A stretch of 9,993 nt of DNA from Desulfobacula sp. (lineage in GTDB: Bacteria > Desulfobacterota > Desulfobacteria > Desulfobacterales > Desulfobacteraceae). The DNA lies in NCBI RefSeq assembly GCF_021107415.1, contig NZ_JAIOSW010000505.1, positions 1-9,993 on the forward strand, read 5' to 3'. A program made the position numbers and the translations under genes. Below the pieces are notes generated by a model. The model did no database searches and had not been told where the DNA came from. It was given only the letters and a program-made list of their open reading frames with translations. Positions 6,771 to 9,993 of the stretch are shown in pieces (within the stretch, counting starts at the first letter, position 1; the number at the start of each line of letters is the position of its first letter).

Positions 6771-7909
6771 TCTATCTCTCCGATTGCTACACCTGTCAAT
6801 GTCTGGTTAACATGGATTGAATTGTATTGTTCACCGTAAGTGCTGAACCCGATATAATCATAATCCTTTATTATCTCACATACTGCATCAAACATTTTAC
6901 TTTCCTTCATCTCCAGCCGTCTCAGGATGCAGTCAAAGCTTAAAATTATTTTCGGGTTCGGAATTTGTTTTTTGATTTCCAATAGTTGATTTTCCAGATT
7001 TTTCACAAGACCAATCCCTTTGGCAACGCTCAGGACAAGGCCGTTGTCAATAGCACAGAAAAACGACAGACTCTCATCCTCATTTACCTTTTGAATGGAA
7101 CGTACGTAATATTCACCGCCAATTCTCAGCATGACCGGATGGCTGGAAAAGACCATTGGCGTGAGCTTGTCTATCGTAAGTCCGAGTACTTTAGCATATT
7201 CATAAGCAGCCGGTTCCCCGTTGATTTCCGTCACACACCGGTTGATCGGATCAGCTTCAGTAATTACCAGTTTCTCTTTGGTCGGCTGAAAATGCTGGGT
7301 TTTGAAGACGTAAAACGGCAGTGTGGTCTCGATGAGGACAAAGATTGCTGCATCAGAAATAAAACACCCGTTTGTATAGACCTTGGTTGTTTTGAATTCA
7401 AGGTCATCACCGGCCGAGCCGCCAACTATGGACATCCCTTCAAACTGGTTATATATGAAGCTTATGGTCTGTTCCTCCAGCATGGACATCCCATCAACCA
7501 GCAAAAGGCCAAACATCAGATCTTTGTTAAAGGTGGAAGAAAAGCTAAGTTCTTTATGGATAGACCTTGCCATGGCTTGTGCATCCTGTGTCGAAAATTG
7601 ACTCAAGGGAGAAATAAGACGGGAATGTACCTTTAATGCTTTGGCTGCGAAGCTGACACCGGCCAGGCTGCCCTCATGATAACCGACCGACGTGATTTCA
7701 CCGGCCGTTGTGCAACCGATAAGAGTACATGAAAATCTGGCTTTGAGCGCATTGCCCATCCTGTCAAGGTCATATTTTGATGAACAAAAAAATATTACAG
7801 CTTCTGCCTCAGGTTGATATATTAGATCATACAATTCTTGAACCGCCTGCTTCTCATCCTTGGCAAATGAGACACCATGCTTTACCTTGAATTTTGTATT
7901 TACTGACAT
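6767..7909 (-). CDS. FIST-domain sensor protein (FIST_N plus FIST_C), possible NosP-like signal receptor
   Basis: 380 residues, all cytosolic. Residues about 30-230 are FIST_N, with GCTTAGEI (65-72) and GGSAGDDL (163-170), the family's hallmark glycine-rich motifs. About 230-370 is FIST_C, ending GFSTYGEQ (354-361) and [14 protein letters not shown] proteins are stand-alone or fused ligand-binding modules; some, called NosP, bind heme and sense nitric oxide, and are encoded beside a hybrid kinase they control. Here the gene heads an operon with exactly such a kinase and a REC-GGDEF cyclase, so a receptor role is likely. Whether the ligand is NO/heme or a small metabolite cannot be read from sequence. 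I chose ATG 7909 with GGAG 8 nt upstream; a TTG directly before it (7912) could also serve. A perfect 4-nt overlap links it to the kinase gene. Confidence 0.88.
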   Translation of the reverse strand: MSVNTKFKVKHGVSFAKDEKQAVQELYDLIYQPEAEAVIFFCSSKYDLDRMGNALKARFSCTLIGCTTAGEITSVGYHEGSLAGVSFAAKALKVHSRLISPLSQFSTQDAQAMARSIHKELSFSSTFNKDLMFGLLLVDGMSMLEEQTISFIYNQFEGMSIVGGSAGDDLEFKTTKVYTNGCFISDAAIFVLIETTLPFYVFKTQHFQPTKEKLVITEADPINRCVTEINGEPAAYEYAKVLGLTIDKLTPMVFSSHPVMLRIGGEYYVRSIQKVNEDESLSFFCAIDNGLVLSVAKGIGLVKNLENQLLEIKKQIPNPKIILSFDCILRRLEMKESKMFDAVCEIIKDYDYIGFSTYGEQYNSIHVNQTLTGVAIGEIE

Positions 7910-7981
7910 CAAATTTTCTCCTTAATTGCAGGTTGAACCACACTTGGCGGTAAATAAGCTTGTTTCTTTTCATGACCCTAA

Positions 7982-8001
7982 TTGATATATATATAAATCA
8001 A
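7982..8001. repeat. 20-bp near-perfect palindrome over the FIST operon -10 box
   Basis: TTGAT-N10-ATCAA with an ATATATATAA interior pairs at 9 of 10 positions (mismatch 7987/7996). It covers the predicted -10 of the minus-strand promoter, so a bound protein would repress the signalling operon. The half sites resemble FNR half sites, but the 10-bp spacing is not that of FNR. Alternating TA makes a chance palindrome easier. Confidence 0.35.
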
Positions 8002-8014
8002 ATGAAATTTGCAA
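7986..8014 (-). promoter_or_regulatory. Candidate promoter of the FIST-kinase-cyclase operon
   Basis: On the minus strand TTGCAA (8014-8009) and TATATA (7991-7986) are separated by 17 nt, giving a start near 7979 and a leader of about 70 nt before ATG 7909. It stands back to back with the TetR gene promoter, with 16 nt between the two -35 boxes. Confidence 0.45.
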
Positions 8015-8030
8015 AACCAATAAAAAAATA

Positions 8031-8058
8031 TTGACAAACCTGATCTGAAAATTATATT
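8031..8058 (+). promoter_or_regulatory. Strong sigma-70-like promoter of the TetR-RND operon
   Basis: Consensus TTGACA (8031-8036), a 16-nt spacer, then TATATT (8053-8058). Transcription would start near 8065 and give a leader of about 70 nt containing the operator-like dyads. It is the best promoter match in the window. Confidence 0.6.
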
Positions 8059-8071
8059 AACCATAGAGTTT

Positions 8072-8121
8072 AACTAAACAGTTGTTTTTTGTTTCAGATA
8101 ACATCTTGTTTCCTAAAACAA
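8072..8121 (+). promoter_or_regulatory. Candidate TetR operator dyads between promoter and TetR start
   Basis: Just downstream of the -10 lie overlapping dyads AACT-AAAC-AGTT (8072-8083) and AAAC-AGTT-GTTT (8076-8087). TTGTTT-CCTA-AAACAA (8106-8121) follows just before the ribosome site; TTGTTTC is repeated at 8089-8095 and 8106-8112. TetR proteins usually bind such dyads near their own start point, so autorepression is likely. Which dyad is the true operator cannot be told. Confidence 0.4.
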
Positions 8122-8137
8122 AATCAAAGGAAAGTTT

Positions 8138-8770
8138 ATGGTTTCAAAATTAATAGAGTCAAAAAGGGAAAAAACGATTCGCCGCATTCTTGATGCAGCA
8201 GCAAATATTTTTTCCGAATCCGGCTTTGAGGGTGCACGCGTGGATGAAATCGCGAAACAGGCCAAGATTAACAAGGCCATGATTTACTACCACATAGGCG
8301 ACAAGAAAGCTCTGTATGCTGAAGTACTCCACGATATAATAGGTAACGCCACCGAACATTTCATAAGCAATTTAGATGAAAATCAGTCTTCCGAACAAAA
8401 ATTAAAATATTATATAAATAGCGTCACTCAAACCATGGAGCAAAATCCTTTTCTTGCCCCTATTATGATGCGGGAACAGGCTTCAGGAGGACAAAACCTT
8501 CCTGAAATTATTGCCAAAGAATTTGCATTAATAATCGGCATGGTTACCAATATCCTTGAAGAGGGTGCAAAACAGGGTGTTTTTATTAAAACCACCCCGT
8601 TTATTATACACTCTATGGTTATAGGGGGTATCATGTTTTATCAAACCAGCTATCCTGTCAGGTCCGGATACGCTGCTTTTCCTGAAACCGTCAAAAAATT
8701 GGGATATAGCGTTTCAGGCGATGTATCAAAAGAAATCGAAAAACTGATTTTAAAGGCTGTAAAAAAGTAA
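8138..8770 (+). CDS. TetR/AcrR-family transcriptional regulator
   Basis: 210 residues, typical TetR length. The N-terminal DNA-binding domain is clear: TIRRILDAAANIFSESGFEG (helix 1), VDEIAKQAKINKAMIYYHIGDKKALYAEV (residues 35-63, the helix-turn-helix and start of helix 4), ending in the family's Y-x-x-F/I-x-x-K-x-x-L/Y pattern. The rest is the helical ligand-binding and dimer domain, whose inducer is unknown; the segment around residues 150-190 is rich in hydrophobics. ATG 8138 follows AAAGGA by about 6 nt. The gene has a near-consensus promoter and dyads in its leader. The RND transporter gene starts 15 nt after its stop, so the two should be co-transcribed, with this protein as likely repressor. 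It could also act on the divergent signalling operon, whose promoter is adjacent. Confidence 0.93.
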   Translation: MVSKLIESKREKTIRRILDAAANIFSESGFEGARVDEIAKQAKINKAMIYYHIGDKKALYAEVLHDIIGNATEHFISNLDENQSSEQKLKYYINSVTQTMEQNPFLAPIMMREQASGGQNLPEIIAKEFALIIGMVTNILEEGAKQGVFIKTTPFIIHSMVIGGIMFYQTSYPVRSGYAAFPETVKKLGYSVSGDVSKEIEKLILKAVKK

Positions 8771-8785
8771 AAATCGAGGAATATA

Positions 8786-9993
8786 ATGACAACTATTAGA
8801 AATAACATGGAAAAATGGTTCGGATCATTCGCACGGATCATATATCACAACCGGCTTAAAATCCTTTTTATTATGTTTGTAATAATTGCAGCTATGGTGT
8901 CGCAACTTCCAAAGCTGACAATCGATATATCTACTGAAGGATTCATGCACAAATCAGACCCGGCACGAGTTGATTATGATACTTTTCGTGATCAATTCGG
9001 CAGGGACGAACTGATCGTTATTGCAATCCGTTCACAGGAAGTTTTTGAAGCGAAGTTTCTAAAGACACTAAAAGAGCTGCACGAGGATCTATTTGAAAAT
9101 GTTCCATATATTGAAGATATAACCAGCCTTATTAACGCCAGGAATACAAGGGGGAAAAAAGATGAACTCATCGTTGAGGACCTTATGGAAAACTGGCCTG
9201 AAACGACCGAAGAAATTGCAATAATAAAGCAGCGAACCCTTGATAATCCGCTATATAGAAACCTTTTAATATCTGAAGATGGCAAGATGACAACCATTGT
9301 CATTCAGACCCAGGCCTATTCTTCAGTGGGAACAGACATCGACGTCCTGGATGGATTTGAAGATGATGAAAAAAAAATAAATACAACTGACAATAAGCTA
9401 TACTTAACGGATAAGGAAAACAGTGAGGTCGTTGCCGCTGTAGACAAAGTTGCTGACAAATATAGAAGTCCCGGCTTTGAAATTTATATTGCCGGTTCAG
9501 CGGCAGTAACCCATTTTTTGAAGCAGTCCATGATAAAAGATGTCCGCAGGTTTTTACTCCTTGCTTTTATCACCGTGGGCGCATTTCTCTTTATCATGTT
9601 TCGACGAATCTCGGGTGTGGTTTTGCCTCTTTTGATTGTAATCCTTTCGCTTATTTCCACCATCAGCCTCATGGCGGTATTTAAAGCGCCGATAAAGCTG
9701 CCCACCCAGATACTTCCATCCTTTATGCTTGCGGTGAGTGTTGGATACAGTGTTCACATTATGGCCATGTTCTATCACAATTTTCGAAAAAGCCGCAGCA
9801 AGGAAGAGGCCATTGTTTATTCCATAGGCCATTCAGGGCTTGCCGTAGTTATGACGGCCGCAACTACTGCTGGAGGGTTATTCTCCTTTTCAACTTCAGA
9901 GGTTGCGCCTATTGCTGACGTTGGTATTTTTGCCGGCACAGGTGTGCTCCTTGCCATGGTTTATACAATTATTCTTTTGCCGGCTTTGCTTGC
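8786..9993 (+). CDS. RND/MMPL-superfamily membrane transporter (partial, 3' end outside window)
   Basis: The frame is open from ATG 8786 (GAGGA at 8776-8780, 5 nt upstream) to the window end, 402 codons. TM1 is at about residues 24-41. A periplasmic domain follows (about 42-250), starting with the RND-type segment LTIDISTEGFMHKSDPARVDYD and then FGRDELIVIAI. A block of membrane helices comes next, at about 255-272, 276-298, 309-330, 351-368 and 378-402. The segment VSVGYSVHIMAMFYHNF (317-333) matches the G-x-(D/S)-x-x-(I/V)-H motif in TM4 of MMPL-type RND proteins, and the Ala/Thr/Gly-rich helix after it is also typical. These are proton-driven exporters of lipids or hydrophobic molecules; the substrate here is unknown. 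Ser replaces the Asp often found in the TM4 motif, though this varies within the superfamily. It is probably repressed by the TetR protein just upstream. Confidence 0.9.
   Translation, partial: MTTIRNNMEKWFGSFARIIYHNRLKILFIMFVIIAAMVSQLPKLTIDISTEGFMHKSDPARVDYDTFRDQFGRDELIVIAIRSQEVFEAKFLKTLKELHEDLFENVPYIEDITSLINARNTRGKKDELIVEDLMENWPETTEEIAIIKQRTLDNPLYRNLLISEDGKMTTIVIQTQAYSSVGTDIDVLDGFEDDEKKINTTDNKLYLTDKENSEVVAAVDKVADKYRSPGFEIYIAGSAAVTHFLKQSMIKDVRRFLLLAFITVGAFLFIMFRRISGVVLPLLIVILSLISTISLMAVFKAPIKLPTQILPSFMLAVSVGYSVHIMAMFYHNFRKSRSKEEAIVYSIGHSGLAVVMTAATTAGGLFSFSTSEVAPIADVGIFAGTGVLLAMVYTIILLPALL

Noticed and set aside
6986..7636. Plus-strand open frame of 216 codons inside the FIST gene
   Set aside because: Antisense shadow of a clear FIST protein; no ribosome site or family pattern.
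7982..8001. Classical FNR box reading of the TTGAT...ATCAA palindrome
   Set aside because: Half sites are separated by 10 nt, not the 4 nt required for FNR/DNR.
9484..9832. Minus-strand frames opposite the RND transporter
   Set aside because: Antisense shadows; the plus strand has a continuous membrane-protein frame with a good start.

Overview
The window (roughly 40% G+C by eye) looks like chromosome of an anaerobic Gram-negative bacterium, most likely a desulfobacterial (Desulfobacterota) sulfate-reducer relative. The signs are a secreted beta-helix protein with a paired-Asp-loop dockerin-like tail, a long cytosolic hybrid kinase with two receiver domains and an Hpt, a flavodoxin/2[4Fe-4S] protein, and a TetR-RND pair. 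This placement is inference from gene content; there is no rRNA or tRNA to anchor it.

Left region, 1-2335 (accessory-looking, with debris). The 3' end of a secreted beta-helix/dockerin-like gene (2-595, +) is followed at once by an opposite-strand remnant of a HAMP-domain sensor protein (about 600-832, -). Next comes a complete type II toxin-antitoxin pair, Phd/YefM plus RelE (896-1414, +), with its own promoter and a phased GTAC repeat as probable operator. A short coding-like minus-strand remnant (about 1415-1526) lies beyond the toxin. An S26 signal peptidase gene (1576-2044, -) follows; it keeps its catalytic Ser and Lys motifs but they are split from the N-terminus by a +1 frameshift.

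Central region, 2336-7909 (all on the minus strand). Read in transcription order, a FIST-domain sensor protein (7909-6767) overlaps by 4 nt a soluble hybrid histidine kinase (6770-4188: HisKA-HATPase-REC-REC-Hpt). The kinase overlaps by 17 nt a PleD-like REC-GGDEF diguanylate cyclase (4204-3287). This is a translationally coupled signalling operon: cytosolic ligand sensor to multistep phosphorelay to c-di-GMP. The arrangement resembles the NosP/NahK nitric-oxide pathway. A separate flavodoxin/ferredoxin gene (3148-2336) follows, behind what looks like an FNR/CRP-family class II promoter.

Right region, 7910-9993. A compact divergent promoter region separates the signalling operon from a TetR-family regulator (8138-8770, +), followed 15 nt later by an RND/MMPL-type membrane transporter that runs off the window (8786-9993, +). 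The regulator probably controls itself and the transporter.

No tRNA, rRNA, CRISPR array, transposase or convincing intrinsic terminator was seen.
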